From Gemmatimonadaceae bacterium (lineage in GTDB: Bacteria; Gemmatimonadota; Gemmatimonadetes; Gemmatimonadales; Gemmatimonadaceae), in contig JACCRF010000030.1 in the NCBI GenBank assembly GCA_013813715.1, positions 1 to 64,000 on the forward strand: a stretch of 64,000 nucleotides of DNA, given 5' to 3'. A program made the position numbers and the translations under genes. Numbering within the stretch: the stretch's first letter is position 1; each line of letters starts with the position of its first letter. Shown here piece by piece: positions 25,397 to 32,902 of the stretch. The notes under the pieces were generated by a model, which saw only the letters and a list, made by a program, of their open reading frames with translations, searched no databases and was not told the origin of the DNA.

Positions 25397-26721
25397 TGAC
25401 CGTCCCGGCGACTACCGCTCACGAGCGGGGCGCGAGCTTTCGCGAGCCGCCGCAGCCCGCTCGCAGGCCGATCCCTGTCGACAGAACCGGGCACAATGCG
25501 ATGCTCGTCAAGGAAATTGTGCTCGTCGCGCTCGGCGCGCTCCGAGCCAACAAACTCCGTTCCTTCCTCACGATGCTCGGCATCGTCATCGGCGTGGCAG
25601 CCGTCATCGCAATGGTCGCGATCGGAAAGGGTGCGCAAAAATCAATAAGCGAGCGCATCGCCAGTCTGGGGACCACCTATCTTCAGGTGCGTCCCGGCAC
25701 CCGTCGCGGTTTCGGTGTCGCAACTGAGAACGACGAGAAGCTGACGCTGCGCGACGCTGAAGCGCTCGAGAAGCGCGGACAGTATCTCGCCGCCGTTGGA
25801 CCGGAGATGAACAAGCGCCTGATGTTCCAGTACGGCAGCGCCAACGCGTCGTCGTCGATAACCGCGGCGAAGCCGAACTACCTGGAAATCCGCAAGTACA
25901 CACTCGCCGCGGGCCGGATGTTCAACGATGCGGAGGAAAGCGGAATGCGGCGTGTCGCTGTCGTCGGCGCCGAGGTTCTCGAGAACCTCGGACTTCAGTC
26001 GCCGGAGGCACTCCTCGGCGAGTACGTCCGCATCGGTGGATTGCAGTTCCAGGTCATCGGCGCGCTCGCACCCAAGGGTCAGACAGGCGGCCCGGGACAG
26101 AACCCCGACGATCTGGTCCTCATACCGCTCGCAACCGGACGCTACCGGTTAATGGGAACCGACCACCTGAACTCGATCGGCGTCCTCGCGATTGATGAGA
26201 CTAGAATTCCCGAGGCGCAGGCGGAGATCCAGTCCATCCTCCGCCGCGAGCACCGGCTCGGGCCGGAGAAGCGAGATGACTTCGATATCCGGAACCAGGC
26301 CGAGTTTCTGAGCACGTTCGCCGAGACGACCAAGACGTTCACATTCCTGCTCGCCGGCATCGCTGCCGTGAGTCTACTCGTTGGCGGCATTGGCATCATG
26401 AACATCATGCTGGTCTCGGTCACCGAACGCACCCGCGAGATCGGCATCCGCAAGGCCCTCGGCGCCACGCGCGGCGCGATCCTTTTTCAGTTCCTGATTG
26501 AGGCCATCGTTCTCTGCCTTCTCGGCGGCTTCGTCGGGATATTGCTCGGCGGGGGTGGCGCGGCACTGCTCAACAAGCTCGGCGACTTCAACACAGCTGT
26601 GGATCCGTCGTCGGTGGTGCTTGCCTTCGCATTCTCCGCCTTCGTGGGAGTGCTCTTCGGAGTATGGCCCGCACGACGTGCTGCATCGCTTGACCCGATC
26701 ACGGCGCTCAGATACGAGTAG
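25396..26721 (+). CDS. MacB-type ABC transporter permease without ATPase
   Basis: A 441-residue FtsX/MacB-fold permease. TM1 follows ALGALRANKLRSFLTML, a large periplasmic MacB_PCD domain spans about 80-300, and three C-terminal helices surround GGIGIMNIMLVSVTERTREI and IGIRKALGATR. It starts within the adaptor stop (TGATG), so the usual ATPase gene between adaptor and permease is absent, and none lies elsewhere in the window. The first 35 residues look like an unusual leader, and the conserved part begins at ATG 25501. The permease must borrow an ATPase encoded elsewhere, or the operon has lost one. Confidence 0.9.
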   Translation: MTVPATTAHERGASFREPPQPARRPIPVDRTGHNAMLVKEIVLVALGALRANKLRSFLTMLGIVIGVAAVIAMVAIGKGAQKSISERIASLGTTYLQVRPGTRRGFGVATENDEKLTLRDAEALEKRGQYLAAVGPEMNKRLMFQYGSANASSSITAAKPNYLEIRKYTLAAGRMFNDAEESGMRRVAVVGAEVLENLGLQSPEALLGEYVRIGGLQFQVIGALAPKGQTGGPGQNPDDLVLIPLATGRYRLMGTDHLNSIGVLAIDETRIPEAQAEIQSILRREHRLGPEKRDDFDIRNQAEFLSTFAETTKTFTFLLAGIAAVSLLVGGIGIMNIMLVSVTERTREIGIRKALGATRGAILFQFLIEAIVLCLLGGFVGILLGGGGAALLNKLGDFNTAVDPSSVVLAFAFSAFVGVLFGVWPARRAASLDPITALRYE

Positions 26722-26730
26722 CGGGTTGCT

Positions 26731-26755
26731 GGTGCCGGGTACCGGGTACCGGGTA
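26731..26755. repeat. short tandem GGGTACC repeat
   Basis: Three near-copies of CGGGTAC(C) follow the permease gene immediately upstream of its terminator. The motif CCGGGTACCGG resembles the flank of the tandem repeats at 14818-14830. Confidence 0.6.
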
Positions 26756-26758
26756 ATG

Positions 26759-26797
26759 AAAGCGCCCCCCGGGAATCCCGGGAGGCGCTTTGTTTTT
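26759..26797 (+). terminator. strong rho-independent terminator of the efflux operon
   Basis: The arms at 26759-26773 and 26777-26791 form a 15-bp stem with one mismatch around a 3-base AAT loop, followed by GTTTTT. It closes the sigma-efflux operon. The A residues on the other side could also let it serve the convergent csbD gene. Confidence 0.9.
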
Positions 26798-26826
26798 CGA
26801 TTCGAGTCAGTTGTCGCGAAAGCTGA

Positions 26827-27027
26827 TCAGACCGCGTCGTCTACCGCCTTCTCCGCCTCGCCGAAGTTCTTCTGGATCTTGCCCTTCACCTGCTCAGCAC
26901 GACCCTTGACGTGCTCGCTCGTGTTGTCCGTGGCGTCGCCGAGGTCGCCGCGAAGTTCGCCCTTCATCTCCTTCGCCTTTCCCTTGACTTCGTTCTCGGT
27001 CCCACGGTCTCTCAGGTCTTTATCCAT
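26827..27027 (-). CDS. CsbD family stress-response protein
   Basis: A 66-residue, highly charged, intrinsically helical protein with the CsbD signature: repeated VKGKAKEMKGEL / VKGRAEQVKGKIQ segments. In other bacteria, CsbD-like proteins rise strongly under general stress, but their biochemical role is unknown. The ATG at 27027 is followed by a typical MDKDL start and preceded by GGAG in the leader. It is a single gene convergent with the efflux operon and divergent from kup. Confidence 0.92.
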   Translation of the reverse strand: MDKDLRDRGTENEVKGKAKEMKGELRGDLGDATDNTSEHVKGRAEQVKGKIQKNFGEAEKAVDDAV

Positions 27028-27218
27028 AACTCCTCCGATTCTGACTTAAGTGACTTGTATCGGCCGCCATTTGCGGCGTTAATTGTATTCGCAAACGACA
27101 TGCCGTTCGTGCGGCTCAATTTCGTTATGCGCATGTCCGTTGCCGGGCACGGTATTTGACGAGGCGTCGCTATTTGTCCCTGGAACGGGGCCCAAATTTA
27201 ACCTGAAGGGACTCCCCC

Positions 27219-29114
27219 ATCAGCTCGAATACCGAAGCAGCCCCGAATGGCGGCCGTCTCGCGAAATTAACGCTTCTGGCGGTCGGCGTCGTCTATGGCG
27301 ACATCGGCACCAGCCCGCTTTACGCTGTCCGCGAGTGCTTCAAGGAGCAAAACGGCCTGTCCGCGACGCCGGCGAACGTGTACGGCGTACTGTCGCTCAT
27401 CGTATGGGCGCTGATCATCATCGTCAGCATCAAGTACATCGTCTTCATTCTCCAGGCCGACAACCGCGGCGAAGGAGGCGAGCTCGCGCTACTGGCGCTC
27501 ATTCTCCAGAAGCAGCGACGTGAAGGCGACAGCCGCCGGCGCTTTATCATCATTGCGCTTGGCCTGATCGGCGCATCGCTTCTCTACGGCGATGGAGTGA
27601 TCACGCCGGCGATGTCCGTGCTTGGCGCGACCGAGGGGCTCGAAGTCATAACTCCGCGGTTCAAGGTATTCGTCGTGCCGGCGACGCTCGTCATCATCTT
27701 TTCGCTGTTCATGGTGCAGAAGAAAGGAACGGCGAAAGTGGGCCGCGTGTTCGGCCCGGTGATGGTGCTCTGGTTCATCGTCATCGCGATTCTTGGGGGA
27801 ATGGAGATCGCAAGGGGGCCGGGGATTCTGCTCGCTGTAAATCCGATGCATGGCGTCCGGTTCTTCATGAACCACGGCTTCCCCGGGTTCCTGATACTGG
27901 GAGCGGTCGTGCTTGCAGTCACGGGTGCCGAAGCGCTTTACGCTGACATGGGGCATTTCGGACGCCGTCCGATCAGGGTGGCATGGTTCGCGCTCGTGCT
28001 CCCCGCGCTACTCCTCAATTACTTCGGGCAGGCGGCTCTCATTCTGCGCGAGCCCGCGGCGGCAGCGAATCCGTTCTATCTCCTCGCTCCGGGTCTCATT
28101 CTTTACCCGCTGATCGCGCTCGCGACGGCAGCAGCGATCATCGCTTCGCAAGCACTCATCTCCGGTGCGTTCTCGATCACGCAGCAGTGCGTCCAGCTCG
28201 GCTATACTCCCCGCGTCACTATCGTTCACACGTCGGAGACCGAGCACGGGCAGATCTACATTCCGGAAGTCAACAAGGCGCTGATGGTCGGCACCCTGCT
28301 GATCGTAGTTGGCTTCCGTTCGACGACCGCGCTCGGCGCCGCCTACGGAATCGCGGTGACCGGATCGATGGCGATAACGACCATCCTGTTCGCGACTCTC
28401 GCGCGCACCCGGTGGGAGTGGAGCTGGCCGCGCGTCATCGGACTCGCGGCCGTTTTCCTCATCGTCGACCTGTCGTTCTTCGGATCGAACGCGCTCAAGG
28501 TCAAGGACGGCGGCTGGGTTCCGCTCGCAATTGCACTCGTGGTTTTCACGCTGATGACGACGTGGAACCGCGGACGCAAGATCGTGCTCAGCATTCTTGC
28601 GAGGGGGTCGCTGCCGCTCGATCTCTTTCTCGCCGATGTTGCGAGACGCAAGCCTTATCGCGTGCCGGGGACGGCGGTGTTCATGACATCCAATCCGGAC
28701 GGCGCGCCGCTGGTGCTCCTTCATCACCTCAAGCACAACAAGGTGCTCCACGAGCATGTGGTACTTCTCTCGATCCTGTCGGAGAACGTTCCCCGCGTCG
28801 GAGACGACGAACGTATCGAAGCAACGCACCTGGGCGAAGGTTTCTCCCGTATCGCGGCCCGCTACGGCTTCATGGAGAGTGCGAACGTGCCGGAGGTACT
28901 GGCGCGCTGTCGCTCGACGGGCGTTGTGGCCGAGCCACTCGAGACTACCTACTACCTCGGTAGAGAGCGACTGCTCCCGCACGGGCATGAGAAGCTCGCC
29001 GGTTGGCGCAAGAAACTCTACGTGTTCATGTCGCGAAACTCGAGAACGGCGACCGAGTACTTCGCGATCCCTCCCAACCGCGTGGTCGAGCTGGGGGCCC
29101 AGATCGAGTTCTGA
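27219..29114 (+). CDS. kup: Kup-type K+ uptake transporter (apparent ATC start)
   Basis: An inner-membrane K+/H+ symporter of the Kup/HAK/KT family. The first helix carries VVYGDIGTSPLYAVRE, then come GALSLIVW-like TM2, LADNRGEGG-like loop, SLLYGDGVITPAMSVL, GAEALYADMGHFG and YFGQAALI, and a cytoplasmic tail ending VVELGAQIEF. In frame, no ATG, GTG or TTG precedes GTG 27378, which would remove TM1. ATC at 27219 lies 7 bases after a strong GAAGGGA and begins the sequence SSNTEAAPNGGRLAKLTL. An ATG-to-ATC change at the start codon is the simplest explanation. Whether translation still starts there is uncertain. Confidence 0.9.
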   Translation: MSSNTEAAPNGGRLAKLTLLAVGVVYGDIGTSPLYAVRECFKEQNGLSATPANVYGVLSLIVWALIIIVSIKYIVFILQADNRGEGGELALLALILQKQRREGDSRRRFIIIALGLIGASLLYGDGVITPAMSVLGATEGLEVITPRFKVFVVPATLVIIFSLFMVQKKGTAKVGRVFGPVMVLWFIVIAILGGMEIARGPGILLAVNPMHGVRFFMNHGFPGFLILGAVVLAVTGAEALYADMGHFGRRPIRVAWFALVLPALLLNYFGQAALILREPAAAANPFYLLAPGLILYPLIALATAAAIIASQALISGAFSITQQCVQLGYTPRVTIVHTSETEHGQIYIPEVNKALMVGTLLIVVGFRSTTALGAAYGIAVTGSMAITTILFATLARTRWEWSWPRVIGLAAVFLIVDLSFFGSNALKVKDGGWVPLAIALVVFTLMTTWNRGRKIVLSILARGSLPLDLFLADVARRKPYRVPGTAVFMTSNPDGAPLVLLHHLKHNKVLHEHVVLLSILSENVPRVGDDERIEATHLGEGFSRIAARYGFMESANVPEVLARCRSTGVVAEPLETTYYLGRERLLPHGHEKLAGWRKKLYVFMSRNSRTATEYFAIPPNRVVELGAQIEF

Positions 29115-29135
29115 CGCGGGGCCGCCGGGACTATG

Positions 29136-29184
29136 CTTTGCGTCGAACCGGGTCGTGGAACTCGGAGCCCACGTCGAGTTGTAG
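29136..29184 (+). repeat. duplicated remnant of the kup 3' end
   Basis: Twenty-odd bases after the kup stop the sequence reads FASNRVVELGAHVEL then TAG in one frame. This is a second, diverged copy of the true Kup terminus (IPPNRVVELGAQIEF). It is probably the remnant of a tandem kup copy or of recombination between paralogues. Confidence 0.75.
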
Positions 29185-29193
29185 CCGGCCGTT

Positions 29194-29622
29194 CTACGTC
29201 GAGCGCCGCCTGACGCGCTCGATGTCCCGCCTGTCCTTCTTTGTGGGACGTCCGCTCTCGTAACCGGTGCTCGCGCTCATCGCCCGGACGTGCGCGGCCA
29301 TCGCTTCCCGGGCCTTCCTGCTGTCTACCGTCTCCTGGTAGAGGGCTGACGCGATCGCCGCTGACCCTCGCCGATCTGATACGCCCTGCACCTCAATAAC
29401 GTGCTCGTAGGGGCCGCTGCGAATGCGGAGCCGGTCTCCCGCCTGAACCAGCCTCGATCGTTTCGCGCGCTCGCCATCGACCTCGATCTTCCCACTGTCG
29501 ATCGCCTCCGCGGAGAGGCCCCTGGTCTTGTAAAAGCGGGCTACCCACAGCCACTTGTCCAGCCGAACCCGTCCGCCGGGCTGGCCACCTCCGGTGAGCG
29601 ATTCAGTCTTGCGCATGGTCAC
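29194..29622 (-). CDS. S4-domain RNA-binding protein (Hsp15-like)
   Basis: A 142-residue protein whose S4 RNA-binding domain starts with VRLDKWLWVARFYKTRGLSA and continues to IEVDGERAKRSRLVQAGDRL, as in Hsp15/RqcH-partner (RqcP-like) proteins. The C-terminus is a basic helix rich in Arg and Lys, as in Hsp15, which binds 50S subunits carrying stalled nascent chains. The product is cytosolic. The start could be GTG 29622 or ATG 29616. The gene is transcribed away from the metal operon promoter, and only about 40 bases separate it from the -35 element of that operon. Confidence 0.88.
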   Translation of the reverse strand: MTMRKTESLTGGGQPGGRVRLDKWLWVARFYKTRGLSAEAIDSGKIEVDGERAKRSRLVQAGDRLRIRSGPYEHVIEVQGVSDRRGSAAIASALYQETVDSRKAREAMAAHVRAMSASTGYESGRPTKKDRRDIERVRRRST

Positions 29623-29661
29623 GCCAGTGTCACAAACATTACCGCGCCCCCTAAGAATGTC

Positions 29662-29692
29662 TTGACAATAGTCGAAAGTTAGGATAACCTAA
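29662..29692 (+). promoter_or_regulatory. promoter overlapped by a DtxR/IdeR-like palindrome
   Basis: TTGACA at 29662-29667, a 17-base spacer and TAACCT at 29685-29690 form a plausible sigma-70 promoter. The perfect inverted repeat TTAGG-ATAA-CCTAA (29679-29692) covers the -10 element. The core half-sites and 4-base spacer equal those of the DtxR/IdeR/MntR-type iron or manganese operators. A metal-loaded repressor bound here would block the promoter, fitting the oxidase and ZIP genes downstream. No dtxR-like gene is in the window. Confidence 0.65.
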
Positions 29693-29760
29693 TTTATTGA
29701 TATGGCGGTACCGAAACCTAAGATTTGGCAGTCCCTAATCCGAACCAAGCGGGTAGCTCC

Positions 29761-30603
29761 ATGAGATCATTCTGCGCCGTGGCGATTCTCGTCGCCGGCT
29801 CCATTGGCGCTCAGGAACCTGCGGCGAAGCCGCCGGAAATCGACCCCCCCATCCAGGACAACAGCTTCCTGATCGAGGAAGCATACAACCAACCCGCCGG
29901 GGTGGTGCAACACATCAACACCTTCACGCTCGGCCGGAAGACGGACTCGTGGGCCTACACATTTACGCAGGAATGGCCACTGTTCAACCAGCGCCATCAG
30001 GTCAGCTACACCATTCCCCTTTCCCGCACCGACCGCCGCGTGACGATGGGGCTCGGCGACCTCGGCTTGAATTATCGCTATCAGGTCCCGACCGGACGGC
30101 ACGCCGATCTCGCCGTCGCGCCGCGCCTCAGCTTCCTGCTTCCGACAGGCGCGGTATCGAAGGGCAGAGGCACCGGCGCCATCGGGCTTCAGGCGAATCT
30201 CCCAGTCAGCTACGCGCTGACCACGTCTCTCGTCACCCACTCGAACGCCGGCATCACGTACACGCCCTCGGCGGAAAACGCCTTCGCAAACAAGGCGACG
30301 ACCACCGGCTTCAATGTCGGGCAGAGCCTGATCTGGCTTTTTCGGCCGACGTTGAATTTCATGCTGGAGCTTGCGTGGGAAAGTAGTGAAGAGGTACTCG
30401 TCAACGGCCAGCGCGCACGGAGCGAAGGGCTCCTGCTGGCACCAGGAATTCGCGGGGCCCTGAATCTTTCCTCCGGACTTCAGGTGGTTCCAGGAATTGC
30501 GGTGCCAATCGGCATCGGGCCGAGTAACGGCGAAAGGTCGGTTTTCTTCTACCTGAGTCTCGAGCACCCCTTCGGAGGCAAAGCGCTCGAGGAAGGAAAA
30601 TGA
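29761..30603 (+). CDS. putative outer-membrane beta-barrel protein of the metal operon
   Basis: A 280-residue protein with a signal peptide (about 1-17, ending SIGAQ) and then alternating amphipathic strands (QVSYTIPLSRTDRRVTMGLG, LGLNYRYQVPTG, LAVAPRLSFLLPTGAVSKG) ending in YLSLEHPFGG. This pattern resembles the MetA/phenol-degradation or transporter-like barrels often found with exported metal or organic uptake genes. ATG 29761 is preferred over the open frame from 29725 because of the signal peptide and GCGGGT upstream. The stop overlaps the oxidase start (ATGA). It is the first gene behind the DtxR-like operator and could be a pore or receptor for a metal or metal complex. Confidence 0.75.
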   Translation: MRSFCAVAILVAGSIGAQEPAAKPPEIDPPIQDNSFLIEEAYNQPAGVVQHINTFTLGRKTDSWAYTFTQEWPLFNQRHQVSYTIPLSRTDRRVTMGLGDLGLNYRYQVPTGRHADLAVAPRLSFLLPTGAVSKGRGTGAIGLQANLPVSYALTTSLVTHSNAGITYTPSAENAFANKATTTGFNVGQSLIWLFRPTLNFMLELAWESSEEVLVNGQRARSEGLLLAPGIRGALNLSSGLQVVPGIAVPIGIGPSNGERSVFFYLSLEHPFGGKALEEGK

Positions 30604-31700
30604 CGAATCCGATCGAAAAAGCGCCGGCCGCGGACGGCGTGGCAGAGCCGGCGCCTGGGCTGTCGCGGCGCGGTTTTGTCAAAGCGGCAGGTGTAGGCGG
30701 AACTGGACTTCTCGGGGCCGCGGCACTCGGCATTTCGCGTGGCGGGCTTGCCCAGGGGTCCCAGTCGCGCCCGGCTACTTCGTATGCGCCAGCGCACGGA
30801 GCTGGCGCGCACCTGATGCCGACAGTTGTTGGTGAAGTGGATCATGTGAAGAACGGATTCAACCCGTCGCAGATTTTGGGCGACTTCGACGGGGGCACCA
30901 TCAGCACGCTTCCGAGTGGCCAGACGCTGCGCGAGTACTCGCTCGTCGCGCAGAACACCACGATCGAGATCGTTCCGGGAGTCGAGTTCGCGGCGTGGAC
31001 CTACAACGGCCGCGTCCCGGGCCCGACTATTCGCGTGACGGAGGGCGACCGCGTCCGCATCACTCTGCACAACGCCAGCGATCACCCGCACAGCGTTCAT
31101 TTTCACGGCGTCCATCCCGGACTCGTTGACGGAGTGTTCGATATCAGGTCCGGGGTGGTTCAACCGAACGGCCGGCACACGTACGAATTCGACGCTGAGC
31201 CGTTCGGGCTGCACCTCTATCACTGCCATACCGCACCACTCGCCAAGCACATCGCGAAGGGGCTCTATGGAACGTTCATCATCGACCCGAAGGGCGGCCG
31301 GCCAAAGGTCGACCGCGAGATGGTGATGGTGATGAGCGGGTACGATGTCGACTTTGATGGAGCAAACGATTTTTATCTCGTCAACGGGATCCCATTCCAC
31401 TACGACCATGGAAAGAACCCGATCACGCTGCGAGTCGGCGAAAAGGTGCGAATCTACCTTGTGAACGTGCTGGAGTATGACATTTCCAACTCATTCCACC
31501 TGCACGCGAACTTCTTTCACTACTATCCGACCGGAACGAGTCTGACGCCGAGCGAGTTCACGGACACGGTGGCGCTGATGCAGGGCCAGCGCGGCATCCT
31601 CGAATTCAGCTTCCGGCACCCAGGGCGGTACATGTTTCACGCGCACAAGACCGAGTTCGCCGAGCTCGGCTGGACTGGAGTCTTCGAGGTCGGGGCGTAG
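30600..31700 (+). CDS. Tat-exported two-domain multicopper oxidase
   Basis: A 366-residue protein with a Tat signal (LSRRGFVKAAG, about 22-32) and two cupredoxin domains. The four HxH motifs that bind the trinuclear copper cluster are present: HFH at 167-169, HCH at 208-210, HLH at 300-302 and HAH at 347-349. The type-1 copper Cys (C209) lies in domain 1, with His downstream (AKHIAKGLYG) and Leu where Met is the usual axial ligand. Domain 2 has no Cys. This is the arrangement of type-C-like two-domain laccases, which act as trimers. With a ZIP transporter and a DtxR-like box, oxidation of Fe(II) or Mn(II) is the most likely role. A nitrite reductase is less likely because all trinuclear His are kept. 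Confidence 0.88.
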   Translation: MTNPIEKAPAADGVAEPAPGLSRRGFVKAAGVGGTGLLGAAALGISRGGLAQGSQSRPATSYAPAHGAGAHLMPTVVGEVDHVKNGFNPSQILGDFDGGTISTLPSGQTLREYSLVAQNTTIEIVPGVEFAAWTYNGRVPGPTIRVTEGDRVRITLHNASDHPHSVHFHGVHPGLVDGVFDIRSGVVQPNGRHTYEFDAEPFGLHLYHCHTAPLAKHIAKGLYGTFIIDPKGGRPKVDREMVMVMSGYDVDFDGANDFYLVNGIPFHYDHGKNPITLRVGEKVRIYLVNVLEYDISNSFHLHANFFHYYPTGTSLTPSEFTDTVALMQGQRGILEFSFRHPGRYMFHAHKTEFAELGWTGVFEVGA

Positions 31701-31702
31701 CG

Positions 31703-32902
31703 GTGGCGGCGACCGAGGTTCCAGAAAGCCCGGCACGTCCGCGTTTCAACCGCTTCACGCTGCTATTCGCCCCTCTCGTGCTGCTGGCCGGCGTGATTGC
31801 GCTGTTCGTATTCACGAGCGGCGCCGGCCTGAACGTGACGCCCGCCGCTCCCATCGAGACAGTCCAGTTCGGGCGCACGGTACTGAGTCCGGGAAGAATC
31901 GAGCTATCCCTTCGCAACACGAGCCCGCAAGAGATTAGAGTTGCTCAGGTCAACGTTAACGACGCGATCTGGCCGTACACGATTTCTCCCGGCCCGGCGA
32001 TCTCGCGCCTCGGCAGCGCCACGCTGACCCTCGAGTACCCGTGGGTGCAGGGCGAGGCATACGAAATATCGATCCTGTCCGCCAATTCGATTGCTTTCGG
32101 CACTTCGATCGATGTTGCAACCGAGACCGCACACAGGTCCGGCGGCACGCTGTGGAGCTTCACGCTCATCGGTATCTACGTTGGCCTCATTCCGATAGTG
32201 CTTGGCATGTTCTGGCTGCCGCTCCTCAGGCAGCTCGGCCCGCGCGCCATCGCGTTCCTGATGGCGGCGACAGTCGGCTTGCTTGTGTACCTCGGCATCG
32301 ACGCGACGAGTGAAGCGCTGGAGCTGGGCGGCGTGCTGGGCGGTGCGTTTCAGGGAACGGGGCTGGTGGGCATCGGGATTGTGGGAACCTGGCTGCTGCT
32401 CGACACGATCAGCCGCCGCCAGAGAAGCATCAAGCAGAGTGAATCGGGACAGCGGATGTCGCTCGCCCTGGTGATCGCGGCGGGAATCGGCCTTCACAAC
32501 CTCGGCGAAGGCCTGGCCATCGGCGCGGCTTACGCGGTGGGCGCGGCGTCGCTCGGTACTTTTCTCGTGATTGGATTCATCATCCAGAACATCACTGAAG
32601 GTCTTGGGATCGTCGTTCCGCTGGCCAAGGGGCGGCCTTCAATGCAATCCCTTGCATTGCTTGGTTTCATCGGCGGCGCACCGGCGATCGTTGGAACGTG
32701 GATTGGCGGGCTTATTTACTCGCAGCCCCTGTCCGTTCTGTTTCTCGCTATCGGTGCGGGCGCGGTATTTCAGGTGGCGTTCGAGATTGCCAGGCAATCG
32801 ATCTGGAAGGACGCGTCGGCCCGGCAGGCACCCGCAGTCACCTTCGCGGGTGTGCTGGCGGGGATGCTGATACTCTACGTCACTGGCGTCGCGATCAAGT
32901 AA
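31703..32902 (+). CDS. ZIP-family metal transporter with extra N-terminal beta domain
   Basis: This 399-residue protein starts at a GTG two bases after the oxidase stop. After one membrane helix (about 18-36) it has an extracytoplasmic domain of roughly 100 residues with beta-rich text (VLSPGRIELSLRNTSPQEIR, ATLTLEYPWV), and then seven or eight helices of the ZIP fold. The TM4 metal motif is HNLGEG (H265, E269). TM5 has QNITEG (Q295, E299) where HNxPEG is usual, so one metal ligand is Gln. ZIP proteins carry Zn, Fe or Mn into the cytosol. The linkage to an oxidase suggests Fe or Mn. Confidence 0.9.
   Translation: MAATEVPESPARPRFNRFTLLFAPLVLLAGVIALFVFTSGAGLNVTPAAPIETVQFGRTVLSPGRIELSLRNTSPQEIRVAQVNVNDAIWPYTISPGPAISRLGSATLTLEYPWVQGEAYEISILSANSIAFGTSIDVATETAHRSGGTLWSFTLIGIYVGLIPIVLGMFWLPLLRQLGPRAIAFLMAATVGLLVYLGIDATSEALELGGVLGGAFQGTGLVGIGIVGTWLLLDTISRRQRSIKQSESGQRMSLALVIAAGIGLHNLGEGLAIGAAYAVGAASLGTFLVIGFIIQNITEGLGIVVPLAKGRPSMQSLALLGFIGGAPAIVGTWIGGLIYSQPLSVLFLAIGAGAVFQVAFEIARQSIWKDASARQAPAVTFAGVLAGMLILYVTGVAIK

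Noticed and set aside
27028-27218. A riboswitch (c-di-AMP or K+-related) in the kup leader
   Set aside because: Hairpins are possible, but I cannot match the conserved core of any known class.
30600-31700. Copper nitrite reductase (NirK)
   Set aside because: NirK has only one His-Cys type-1 site and one type-2 site. Here four HxH motifs are kept, which fits a trinuclear laccase-type oxidase.
29761-32902. Copper-resistance operon
   Set aside because: A CopA-like oxidase would be three-domain with Met-rich segments, and copB/copZ/CopA-ATPase genes are absent. The DtxR-like site points to iron or manganese.
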